Counted from the stretch's first letter, positions 1 to 5,883 are shown. The stretch: 6,297 nt of DNA from Bacillota bacterium (GCA_021821235.1 JAKACS010000200.1:1-6297), one strand, 5' to 3'. Numbers and translations are program-made. The notes: generated by a model from the sequence alone, not told the origin.

Positions 1-1020
1 GTTGCAGGCTGGATTATTGAATCCCATTCATGGCGTTTATTGTTTTATATTCTTTCGCCGATTGCCTTGTTAGATTTTCTTGTTGCCATCTTTCTTGTAA
101 AAAATGTAACAAAAACTGGCCGGCCAAAGTTGGATGTATGGGGTGTTATTTTATCAACGATTGGTTTTGGCGGCATTCTCTATGGTTTTTCAACAGGCGG
201 TACAAAAGGCTGGACCCATCCGGAAGTCGTCACATTATTTATTGTCGGTGCCGTCAGTATCATCTTGTTTGTCTTTCGACAGCTCACCGTCAGTCATCCG
301 ATTCTGGAATTTCGGATTTTTCGATTCTCACTGTTTACGTTAACGACGATTATCAACATGATCGTGACGATGGCATTATTTGCCGGAATGATTATCATGC
401 CAATCTATCTGCAAAACATTCGCGGTTTTTCACCGCTTGAAGCAGGTTTCATGCTGCTGCCTGGCGGGGTAATAATGGGAATCATGTCACCGATCACTGG
501 AAAGCTATTTGACAAATATGGGGCGAAATGGCTTGCAGTCACGGGCTTAGCTATTATGATAGTCACAACGTATGCCTTAGCGAGGCTTACAACCAACACA
601 ACTTTTAATTATGTGATCACGGTGTATACAATCCGAATGTTCGGTATCTCGTTGTTAATGATGCCGATCTTTACAGCTGGTTTAAATGATCTTACCCAAG
701 ATTTAAATCGCCATGGAACGGCAATGGTTAATACATTAAGAATGGTTGCCGGTGCAGTCGGTATGGCATTTTTCGTATCGATTATGACCAATCAGGGGAA
801 AGCTTATGTAAAAAACATTGTTATTCAGCAGCGTATTTTGCCAACCGATAAGGTGCATATGGCTCAAGCAATTAACCAAGGAACCGTTATGGGGATAAAT
901 GATGCATTTCTGATTGCCACCTACATGACCATTGCAGCGTTTGTACTGTCTTTCTTTATCCGTAAATCACGAGGAAACGCAGCTTCGGAAAAAGCATTGG
1001 TAAAAGAAGCAAACCAATAG
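1..1020 (+). CDS. MFS multidrug exporter, DHA2 (EmrB/QacA, LmrB-like) family, 5'-truncated by window edge
   Basis: Drug:proton antiporter of the inner membrane, 14-TM DHA2 family. The reading frame is open from base 1, so the true start lies outside. The 339 residues seen are the C-terminal part of a protein usually about 470-500 aa long. About nine hydrophobic segments are visible (residues roughly 14-34, 46-65, 77-93, 112-135, 147-167, 178-196, 204-225, 243-262, 300-320), followed by a basic, soluble tail. Family hallmarks are the GWIIESHSWRLLFYI start of the segment after motif C, the LEFRIFR stretch before a TM pair, the motif A-like loop GKLFDKYGAKW (167-177), and RHGTAMVNTLRMVAGAVG (238-255). 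The overall pattern resembles Bacillus LmrB/MdrB-type exporters (lincomycin and other drugs), but the substrate cannot be read from sequence. It stands alone here and is followed by an intrinsic terminator. Family assignment is firm; the exact ortholog is not. Confidence 0.95.
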   Translation, partial: VAGWIIESHSWRLLFYILSPIALLDFLVAIFLVKNVTKTGRPKLDVWGVILSTIGFGGILYGFSTGGTKGWTHPEVVTLFIVGAVSIILFVFRQLTVSHPILEFRIFRFSLFTLTTIINMIVTMALFAGMIIMPIYLQNIRGFSPLEAGFMLLPGGVIMGIMSPITGKLFDKYGAKWLAVTGLAIMIVTTYALARLTTNTTFNYVITVYTIRMFGISLLMMPIFTAGLNDLTQDLNRHGTAMVNTLRMVAGAVGMAFFVSIMTNQGKAYVKNIVIQQRILPTDKVHMAQAINQGTVMGINDAFLIATYMTIAAFVLSFFIRKSRGNAASEKALVKEANQ

Positions 1021-1052
1021 CATAAAAACAAGTGAATTCCATATAATAAAGA

Positions 1053-1145
1053 GGATCCTTTCGAACACTTCGCTTGTTGCGGGACCTTAACCAGTTCGGA
1101 TCGAAAGGATCAAGGGTGCCAGATGTTTCGTCCGGCACCTTTTTT
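1053..1145 (+). ncRNA. candidate structured small RNA or structured 3' UTR
   Basis: This segment between the exporter stop and its terminator is not coding-like but is highly structured. GATCCTTTCGA (1054-1064) pairs perfectly with TCGAAAGGATC (1101-1111), an 11-bp stem. It encloses a small CGC/GCG hairpin (1071-1073 with 1079-1081) and the unpaired-looking stretch 1084-1098. A strong intrinsic terminator follows immediately. A perfect TATAAT at 1042-1047 would place a start at about 1053-1054, exactly at the base of the long stem, which would give an RNA of about 92 nt. No good -35 was found upstream, so it may instead be the processed 3' UTR of the exporter mRNA. It does not match a riboswitch or T-box consensus that I recognise. 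The structure is seen directly; the RNA gene is inference. Confidence 0.4.
1112..1145 (+). terminator. Rho-independent terminator of the exporter gene
   Basis: GGTGCC (1115-1120) pairs with GGCACC (1134-1139). The stem is extended inward by GA/TC across one mismatch and closed by a loop around TGTTTCG. A run of six T follows (1140-1145). Read on the minus strand the stem is followed by CCCTTGATCC with no T run, so it works for plus-strand transcription only. Confidence 0.85.
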
Positions 1146-1198
1146 ATCATTTGGGCAGTACGACAAGAATCCATACTAAAAACAGTCCAAGGTTGTAA

Positions 1199-3433
1199 TT
1201 ATTCACCCATTTGAAACTGACGAAGCAAATATTCACATACCCTTTCCGAATCTAGTCTTACCGCAATGGAGGGTGGCTGCATGCCAACCGCTCCTTCTAA
1301 CGGGAGTCCGAGCCACAATAGATGACCATCAATTAGAATAAACGGAAATGTCAGACCAATGCTGATCTGGTTGTTTGGTTGAAGCTCTGACCATGGATTA
1401 GTCGAAATCACTGTCAAGTTTTTCCCTTTCAGTTTTTCAATCCAATGGTTTGGAAGCATGGTATGTTCCGGCAAAGAAAGAACGACCGAACGGGCACCTG
1501 TTAAATCGTGAAAAACACGCTCCAATTTAAGTGCGTGCATCCATTGTAATCGGGAATGCTGGTTTTGCACCCATGACCCAATCTCCTTCTTCCCAATGAC
1601 CTGCCGTTTTTTTTCCTGATAGTCTACAAGTTGACGTAATGTTTTTCCACGATAAACATGTTTTTTAATAAAATTTTGATCTGTAACATGGAGAAATTTC
1701 CCTTTTGTTCTTGTGATTGCTACATTAATCAGGCGTTCGCTATCCCTGCCAGTCAAAAGCATACCGGCACGCTCTAGCGGTGCACTGTCCACAGTGTCAA
1801 AAATCATGACATCGCGTTCACTGCCTTGAAAACGATGGACAGTAGCTGAAATGATATCAGCTGTTAACCGCTCTTTCATATATACATCTTGAAGCAATAA
1901 ATCCATTGCGGCTGCCTGGGCACGGTACGGCGTTACATAGCCAATCGATCTTGCTCCAGCACAATATGCTTCATGAAGCAACTGAAACGAAAGCAGCAAA
2001 TGCCAAAGATTGATCCTTGAATTAGAGGTGCGTTCGTGGAAGCAATAAGCGCCCGTGCGACTTGTATCAATCAAAACGGATGCCCGGCCTGGAAACGGAT
2101 TCGAATCCATTATTTCCGTTCTGCTTTTTACAACGCTCGGATGATCGCCGACGAGCGACTGATAAATATATTGATTGGTGAATGCTGAAATTTCAGGATG
2201 CATTCGCCGCTGTTCTTTCAGCAAAAATAGCTGCGGATGAAGCTTTCCATCATGAACAGATTCCGTAACGCCAGATTTATGAAAAATATCTTCTTTTAGC
2301 CATGTTGTTACAAGCGGATCACGGGAAGCAGCGATTGGCGGCAATTGTTTAAAATCTCCACACACAATTAAACGCTTTGCAAGGGTTGATGCAAAAGCAA
2401 CTTGCGGTACGTATGCCATGCTGGCTTCATCCACCATTACAAGGTCAAACTCTTTTTCATAAATTGCCGGATCACTCGCAGCCTTTGCTAAGGTAGTGCC
2501 AACAATATAGGCATTTTTGACAAACTCAAACTCTTTTTGCCGGATTTTTTCCAGAACTCGCGTAATTTTTGTTTCCAGCTCCACTAGCTTTTCCGAATCC
2601 CGCTTGCTAAAGGATCGTCCCAAATCCTGTTTTAGCTGCCGTCTTTCTTCGATCAGTTTTGATCTGTTATCGGCAAGAAGCGGATCTTCTTTTTCCAGAA
2701 GCTGTGAGGTGGTCAATGCTGTCTGCGGACGAAACGTTTCACCGAAATTGTTTCCATAGCGAAGAACATCCCCCTCCCTGCTCCGCCCTTTTTTTTCAAT
2801 AAATGTAGATATCTCGCCGACAAGGACATCAACTGCTTGATTGCTGTGTGACAAAAGAAGAACCCGTTTCTCTTTAAAGTACTTGTGTGCAGCTGTCCGT
2901 GCCAAGGTGTACGTCTTCCCCGTTCCCGGCGGACCCCATACAAACGTAACAGGATTGTACTTTGAGCGTAACAGCAATTCATGAATCGCTCCAGTAATTT
3001 TTTCCACTGGATGTTTTGGCGGCATGGAGGGATCCATTAATTTTTTTATTCGCAGCCGTTTTTGCTTTGTTTTCTTGATCTCATCTAAACGCTCAATCAA
3101 CTGTTCCAGCAGCTCCCATGGATCGTGGTAAAGATAGGCTTCTCCAATTAAATCTCCGAATGATGTTTCCAGAGAAAGGATGATTCCGCCTCCTTCTGCG
3201 GACAACACTCGTCCTTGCTGCCGGCTGCTCCCCCATTCAAGGCGGATAGTGGATCCTGCCGGAATTTTTAGAGGTATCACTGTATCGAAATAATAGGTGA
3301 ATGAACCATCGGCAGTGACCAATCTTCCGTTTGTTATAACCATCTTATTACTGCCGTATTTCTTCAAGTGCATGATTTCATTTTGGAGTGCTTGCTGCCA
3401 TTCTTTTATGTACTCTACTGTTGTTGTCATCAT
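1199..3433 (-). CDS. superfamily 1B (UPF1/DNA2/NAM7-like) DNA/RNA helicase, AAA domain
   Basis: ATP-driven nucleic acid helicase, about 744 aa; exact substrate unknown. Motifs in order (residues from this start): Walker A GPPGTGKT 167-174; Ia LLLSHSNQAVD 192-202; Walker B DEAS 335-338; III GDFKQLPP 359-366; IV EQRRMHPEI 407-415; V TVHRFQGSERDVMIFDT 531-547; VI LINVAITRTKGKF 568-580. The charged, coiled-coil-like stretch at about 245-305 sits where UPF1-type helicases carry their 1B/stalk insertion. The last 110 residues, including FPFILIDGHLLWLGLP (696-711), resemble a degenerate phospholipase-D-like half without an HKD motif; this is inference. An upstream ATG at 3473-3475 adds 14 residues but has no spaced SD and coincides with the likely transcription start. 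The ATG at 3431-3433 (or 3428-3430) follows GAAGGT, so it is preferred. The gene is monocistronic and convergent with the exporter. Confidence 0.93.
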   Translation of the reverse strand: MMTTTVEYIKEWQQALQNEIMHLKKYGSNKMVITNGRLVTADGSFTYYFDTVIPLKIPAGSTIRLEWGSSRQQGRVLSAEGGGIILSLETSFGDLIGEAYLYHDPWELLEQLIERLDEIKKTKQKRLRIKKLMDPSMPPKHPVEKITGAIHELLLRSKYNPVTFVWGPPGTGKTYTLARTAAHKYFKEKRVLLLSHSNQAVDVLVGEISTFIEKKGRSREGDVLRYGNNFGETFRPQTALTTSQLLEKEDPLLADNRSKLIEERRQLKQDLGRSFSKRDSEKLVELETKITRVLEKIRQKEFEFVKNAYIVGTTLAKAASDPAIYEKEFDLVMVDEASMAYVPQVAFASTLAKRLIVCGDFKQLPPIAASRDPLVTTWLKEDIFHKSGVTESVHDGKLHPQLFLLKEQRRMHPEISAFTNQYIYQSLVGDHPSVVKSRTEIMDSNPFPGRASVLIDTSRTGAYCFHERTSNSRINLWHLLLSFQLLHEAYCAGARSIGYVTPYRAQAAAMDLLLQDVYMKERLTADIISATVHRFQGSERDVMIFDTVDSAPLERAGMLLTGRDSERLINVAITRTKGKFLHVTDQNFIKKHVYRGKTLRQLVDYQEKKRQVIGKKEIGSWVQNQHSRLQWMHALKLERVFHDLTGARSVVLSLPEHTMLPNHWIEKLKGKNLTVISTNPWSELQPNNQISIGLTFPFILIDGHLLWLGLPLEGAVGMQPPSIAVRLDSERVCEYLLRQFQMGE

Positions 3434-3437
3434 TTCT

Positions 3438-3443
3438 ACCTTC
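3438..3443 (-). promoter_or_regulatory. ribosome binding site deciding the helicase start
   Basis: GAAGGT on the minus strand lies 5 nt before the ATG at 3431-3433 and 8 nt before the adjacent ATG at 3428-3430. The upstream in-frame ATG (3473-3475) has only GAAAG directly abutting it, so initiation at one of the two later codons is more likely. Confidence 0.5.
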
Positions 3444-3480
3444 GTTTCTGTAAAAAAAGACTTATTGAAAACCATCTTTC

Positions 3481-3486
3481 ATTATA
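3481..3486 (-). promoter_or_regulatory. candidate -10 box of the helicase gene
   Basis: A perfect TATAAT on the minus strand, with transcription expected to start near 3474. This is inside the upstream in-frame ATG and so argues for the shorter helicase product. No convincing -35 is present at 16-18 nt spacing, so confidence is low. Confidence 0.35.
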
Positions 3487-3514
3487 CATTAAACAACATA
3501 ACTTTGTTTGTTGT

Positions 3515-3561
3515 AAAAAAGTGCTGCTATTGGCTGCCGTTTGGGTGATATCGGCAGCCAC
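3515..3561 (-). terminator. probable terminator downstream of the biotin carrier gene
   Basis: On the minus strand GGCTGCCG pairs perfectly with CGGCAGCC (plus 3552-3559 with 3532-3539), but the T run (3515-3520) lies 11 nt beyond that stem. An alternative fold pairs GTGGCTGC (3561 to 3554) with GCAGCAC (3527 to 3521) with one bulge, and this fold abuts the six T directly. Its position just after the stop codon at 3569 fits termination of the biotin carrier transcript before the helicase promoter. Confidence 0.5.
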
Positions 3562-3568
3562 ACCGCCC

Positions 3569-3784
3569 TTATCCATCCAGTTCAATTAATACATCGTCTT
3601 CATTGACAAAATCTCCTTCCTTCACTTTCACTTCTTTTACGGTTCCTTTCATTTCAGATGTGATGGGAATTTCCATTTTCATTGATTCCAAAATCAGAAC
3701 CTCCTGTCCTTCTTCAACAAGATCACCAGTCTTGACAAGTATTTTCCAAACACTTCCTGCCATGCTTACGGTAACTTTATTCAT
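3569..3784 (-). CDS. biotin carboxyl carrier / biotin-lipoyl attachment protein (YngHB-like)
   Basis: A 71-aa stand-alone biotinyl domain. The biotin acceptor is Lys36 in the ESMKMEIP motif (33-40). It is flanked by the typical two half-domain repeats, with KTGDLVEEGQEV (18-29) and the equivalent KEGDFVNEDDVLIEL near the C-terminus. Length and sequence closely resemble B. subtilis YngHB, the carrier subunit of an acyl-CoA carboxylase, where biotin on this lysine carries CO2 from a biotin carboxylase to a carboxyltransferase. The chosen ATG (3782-3784) has an excellent GGAGGG seven bases upstream. An in-frame GTG at 3821-3823 would add 13 residues but lacks an SD. No biotin carboxylase or carboxyltransferase gene lies in the window. 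Upstream on the same strand is only a dehydrogenase stub, and downstream is a terminator and then the helicase, so this carrier appears orphaned locally. Confidence 0.92.
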   Translation of the reverse strand: MNKVTVSMAGSVWKILVKTGDLVEEGQEVLILESMKMEIPITSEMKGTVKEVKVKEGDFVNEDDVLIELDG

Positions 3785-3791
3785 TTCAGCG

Positions 3792-3797
3792 CCCTCC
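3792..3797 (-). promoter_or_regulatory. ribosome binding site of the biotin carrier gene
   Basis: GGAGGG lies 7 nt upstream of the ATG at 3782-3784. It fixes the 71-aa product over the 84-aa version that would start from the GTG at 3821-3823. Confidence 0.85.
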
Positions 3798-3837
3798 TGT
3801 TTTTTTACTTGTAAATATTTCACAATTGTACTTTCAT

Positions 3838-3978
3838 CTAAAAATGCATTTTGAATACATCTATAGGAAACTCCTTTTTTCGATCCCGTTCGTCTGCTTC
3901 CGGTGCTACCTCTTCATCCGCAAACTCATGAACCAGTTTCTGAATCATTTGCTGTTCAGCTGATAATTCAAAATTCAT
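3838..3978 (-). pseudogene. acyl-CoA dehydrogenase N-terminal remnant (yngJ-like), truncated
   Basis: The 46 codons encode the opening helix region of an acyl-CoA dehydrogenase: MNFELSAEQQMIQKLVHEFA, then DEEVAPEADERD and EFPIDVF. This is the standard N-terminus of roughly 380-aa FAD enzymes that oxidise acyl-CoA thioesters to enoyl-CoA. The start codon ATG 3976-3978 keeps a GAAAGGA SD 10 nt upstream. Similarity stops after FPIDVFKMH, where a TAG ends the frame (3838-3840). No FAD-binding or catalytic glutamate region follows in any frame before the biotin carrier gene. The stub therefore cannot be functional. An ATG at 4036-4038 is in frame but has no SD, and the added residues are not family-like. 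In B. subtilis the related yngJ heads an operon that also contains yngHB, so stub and carrier are probably the two ends of one deleted operon (inference). Confidence 0.82.
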
Positions 3979-4051
3979 TTTCCAACCGTCCTTTCTTTTT
4001 AAAATGTACGCATTCCTGTTGTAAGGCCGGTTAATCACTATATTTCAACTG

Positions 4052-4072
4052 TATCTACTATAATTATAGATA
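4052..4072. promoter_or_regulatory. palindrome, possible operator in the divergent intergenic region
   Basis: Two dyads overlap here: CTATAATTATAG (4058-4069) is a perfect 12-bp palindrome, and TATCTA (4052-4057) is mirrored by TAGATA (4067-4072). It coincides with the candidate -10 of the minus-strand unit. Palindromes arise easily in such A+T-rich sequence, so the operator role is only a suggestion. Confidence 0.3.
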
Positions 4073-4086
4073 TTAATTTTTCTAAA
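4057..4086 (-). promoter_or_regulatory. candidate promoter of the dehydrogenase stub / biotin carrier unit
   Basis: On the minus strand TTTAGA (4086-4081) and TATAGT (4062-4057) are separated by 18 nt, which would start transcription near 4050. The -10 overlaps a palindrome (4052-4072), so a repressor could act there. The boxes are imperfect and the region is very A+T-rich. Confidence 0.35.
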
Positions 4087-4122
4087 AATTATTTGTTGTT
4101 TAGGCAAAATTTTCACTGTTCT

Positions 4123-4151
4123 TTTCAAAGAATGATATGGTTTAATAAAAT
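4123..4151 (+). promoter_or_regulatory. candidate promoter of the DUF3870 gene
   Basis: TTTCAA (4123-4128) and TAAAAT (4146-4151) are separated by 17 nt, giving a start near 4158 and a short leader to the SD at 4181. The -10 matches five of six positions and the -35 only three, in A+T-rich surroundings. Confidence 0.4.
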
Positions 4152-4180
4152 TATTCATAACAAAATTCTTTAGTATGGTG

Positions 4181-4185
4181 AGGAG
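4181..4185 (+). promoter_or_regulatory. ribosome binding site of the DUF3870 gene
   Basis: AGGAG lies 7 nt before the ATG at 4193-4195, an optimal Bacillus arrangement that fixes the start. Confidence 0.85.
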
Positions 4186-4192
4186 AATGTAG

Positions 4193-4504
4193 ATGAACAC
4201 GGTTTTTATTGCAGGACATGCCAAACTTCCTTCTGGAATGGCAGCAAAAAGTATTTTTGATACGTTAACGATTACGGTGGAAATGGATCGGAAATATGGA
4301 GTCATCATTGAGGCTTCTTGTACGCTCGCAACTGAGCACGGCAGGGAATTTATTTCCAAACTTCTTCGCGGACACAGTTTACAGGACGGGATCGATAAAC
4401 CGCTTGAACAATTAACTAGCAGCTATCTCGGCAAAGCGAACAATGCGCTTGTTGCCGCTTTAAAAGATTTATATAAACAATACGAAGCGTACAAACAGGG
4501 ATGA
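4193..4504 (+). CDS. DUF3870 domain-containing protein
   Basis: A 103-aa cytoplasmic protein with no signal peptide or membrane segment. The whole chain matches the DUF3870 family as I recall it: the N-terminal TVFIAGHAKLPSGMAA (3-18), then a beta-strand-rich core, the conserved block YGVIIEASCTLATEHGREFI (35-54) with a cysteine (Cys43) and a His-Gly pair (His49-Gly50), LLRGHSLQDGI (57-67), and a helical C-terminus with KANNALVAALKDLYKQYE. The function of the family is not known. The invariant-looking Cys, Glu and His residues could bind a small ligand or metal, but that is speculation. The gene is complete and has its own strong SD. It lies divergent from the dehydrogenase stub and convergent, 35 bp apart, with the class III aminotransferase. 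A role in the same amino-acid metabolism is possible but rests only on adjacency. Confidence 0.92.
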   Translation: MNTVFIAGHAKLPSGMAAKSIFDTLTITVEMDRKYGVIIEASCTLATEHGREFISKLLRGHSLQDGIDKPLEQLTSSYLGKANNALVAALKDLYKQYEAYKQG

Positions 4505-4512
4505 CCCATACT

Positions 4513-4523
4513 AAGGAATCATT
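4513..4523. terminator. weak hairpin between convergent genes
   Basis: GGAA and TTCC (4513-4516 with 4520-4523) form a minimal hairpin in the 35-bp gap between the DUF3870 gene and the aminotransferase. It is followed by a T-rich but interrupted stretch on the plus strand. It may serve as a weak terminator, and no better one is visible for either gene. Confidence 0.2.
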
Positions 4524-4539
4524 CCCGTTTGTTGCTGTT

Positions 4540-5862
4540 TTATTTACAACTTTTTTCCACCTCTAAAATGGAATCCTTTAAAATGGATACGAGTTCATTC
4601 ATTTCCTGTTTGTTAATCACGAGCGGCGGTGAAAAGACAATGGTATCCATTCCTTCAAATACAACTGTGCGCACAATTAGCCCCCGCTTGGCCGCTTCGA
4701 TGCCGATAAGCGGGGCGATCGGCGATGGAAAGCGACGGTTTGTTGCAGGATCGATGATTTCAACTGCGCCGATTAAACCGAGACCCCTGACTTCTCCAAC
4801 AATCTTTGTTTCTGGTTGGAGCTTCTTTAATCCTTTCAACAATTCTTCACCCATTAATCTTGCATTCTCAATGAGGTTTTCATTTTCGATAATTTCCAAG
4901 TTTTTGAGTGCTACCGCGCACGATGTTGGATGACCGCTGTATGTATAACCATGTAAAAGCACTCCCTCTGATTTTTCCACTAGCTGTTTGTGAATAGTAT
5001 CTGTAACAATGACAGCGCCAAGCGGGATATAGCCGCTTGTGATTCCTTTTGCAACCAACATCATATCCGGGACAACGTTGTAATGGTCGCATCCAAACAT
5101 CTTGCCCGTCCGTCCAAAACCAGTAATGACTTCGTCGGCAATAAACAGTACATTGAAATCATCGCAAATTTTTCTGATTTCTTGGAAGTAGCCGTCAGGA
5201 GCAATATTTACTCCTCCCGCTCCCTGCACGGGCTCTGCAATATACGCGGCAATCGTATCGGCTCCTTCCCGCTCAATGCATTCTCTTAATGCCTGAGCTG
5301 AAAAATTGTCAACATGGAGAAAATCAGGTGCCGGCGAATCGGTCATTTGATGGAAAGGCGAGATTCCAGTTGCACTTGTGGCACCAATGTTGACCCCATG
5401 GTACGCTTTTTGGCGGGCAATTATTTTTTTCTTTTGCGGCAGTCCATTTATTTTCCAAAAATAGCGAGCTAGTTTGTAGGCGGTATCATTCGCTTCGGAG
5501 CCTCCTGAAGTATAGAAAACCGCACTTAAATTTCCCGGCGTGATTTCGGCCAATTTGGCTGCAAGACGGATCGCTGGCTCATTGCTCATTGATGAAAACG
5601 AATTGGAGTAAGCGAGTTTTTCCATTTGCTCACGTGCCGCTTCGGCCAATTCCTTCCGACCATAGCCGACATTGACATTCCATAGTGACGCCATACCTTC
5701 TAACACTTTTCTACCGGTAATATCGGTTAGATAAACCCCTTTCCCTTCTGTAAAAATAAATGGCGCACCCGTTTCGTGCTGCTGCTTGAGCGAGGAGGTT
5801 GGATGGATGAAATGATTTTTATCTAAATTCATTAAGGTATTCTTTAACTCTTCTTCCGTCAC
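4540..5862 (-). CDS. class III PLP-dependent aminotransferase (omega-amino acid / aspartate aminotransferase family)
   Basis: A 440-aa fold-type I transaminase, full length for the class. Residues visible: substrate-side MASLWNVNVGYGRKEL (57-72); cofactor phosphate loop TSGGSEAN (118-125); YHG (154-156) stacking on PLP; EPVQGAGG (210-217); Asp243 in IADEVITGFGRTG holding the pyridine nitrogen; Schiff-base Lys272 in VAKGITSGYIPLGA; Thr307 in GYTYSGHP contacting the phosphate from the partner subunit; and Arg359 in GEVRGLGLIGAVE. Such enzymes move an amino group from an omega-amino acid or amine to pyruvate or 2-oxoglutarate; the exact donor cannot be read. It resembles YhxA-type and beta-alanine/taurine:pyruvate enzymes more than GabT or BioA, as far as I can judge. 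The start is GTG (5862-5860) with AAAGGAG upstream; an in-frame ATG at 5832-5830 is a weaker alternative. It is probably monocistronic here. Confidence 0.96.
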   Translation of the reverse strand: MTEEELKNTLMNLDKNHFIHPTSSLKQQHETGAPFIFTEGKGVYLTDITGRKVLEGMASLWNVNVGYGRKELAEAAREQMEKLAYSNSFSSMSNEPAIRLAAKLAEITPGNLSAVFYTSGGSEANDTAYKLARYFWKINGLPQKKKIIARQKAYHGVNIGATSATGISPFHQMTDSPAPDFLHVDNFSAQALRECIEREGADTIAAYIAEPVQGAGGVNIAPDGYFQEIRKICDDFNVLFIADEVITGFGRTGKMFGCDHYNVVPDMMLVAKGITSGYIPLGAVIVTDTIHKQLVEKSEGVLLHGYTYSGHPTSCAVALKNLEIIENENLIENARLMGEELLKGLKKLQPETKIVGEVRGLGLIGAVEIIDPATNRRFPSPIAPLIGIEAAKRGLIVRTVVFEGMDTIVFSPPLVINKQEMNELVSILKDSILEVEKSCK

Positions 5863-5872
5863 TTCATGACCA

Positions 5873-5879
5873 CTCCTTT
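5873..5879 (-). promoter_or_regulatory. ribosome binding site before the aminotransferase GTG, with a minimal ATG-AAG-TGA in another frame
   Basis: AAAGGAG on the minus strand lies 10 nt before the GTG start. Between them an ATG (5868-5866) at 5-nt spacing opens a two-codon frame, ATGAAGTGA, whose stop overlaps the GTG start codon. The GTG is preferred because its frame is the real gene. The mini-frame could affect initiation efficiency. Confidence 0.6.
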
Positions 5880-5883
5880 ATTG

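Noticed and set aside
1053..1145. T-box or other known riboswitch
   Set aside because: It lies downstream of a gene between convergent genes, not upstream of one, and lacks the AGGGTGGNACCGCG box or another aptamer consensus that I recognise.
956..1174. Minus-strand open frame of 72 aa across the exporter end and terminator
   Set aside because: No ribosome binding site, unremarkable composition, and it runs through the terminator hairpin and into a real gene on the other strand.
2713..2982. Minus-strand 89-aa frame inside the helicase gene
   Set aside because: It is an out-of-frame shadow of the helicase, whose motifs in the main frame are unambiguous.
3821..3823. GTG as start of the biotin carrier protein (84 aa)
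   Set aside because: No SD precedes it, whereas the internal ATG has a perfect GGAGGG at 7 nt, and 71 aa matches the usual length of YngHB-type carriers.
4100..4130. CcpA cre site in the TTTTCACTGTTCTTTTCAA region
   Set aside because: It is not a palindrome and lacks the central CG of the cre consensus.
4045..4359. Minus-strand open frame of 104 aa opposite the DUF3870 gene
   Set aside because: It is antisense to a well-supported gene and continues through A+T-rich intergenic sequence; the translation has no family character.
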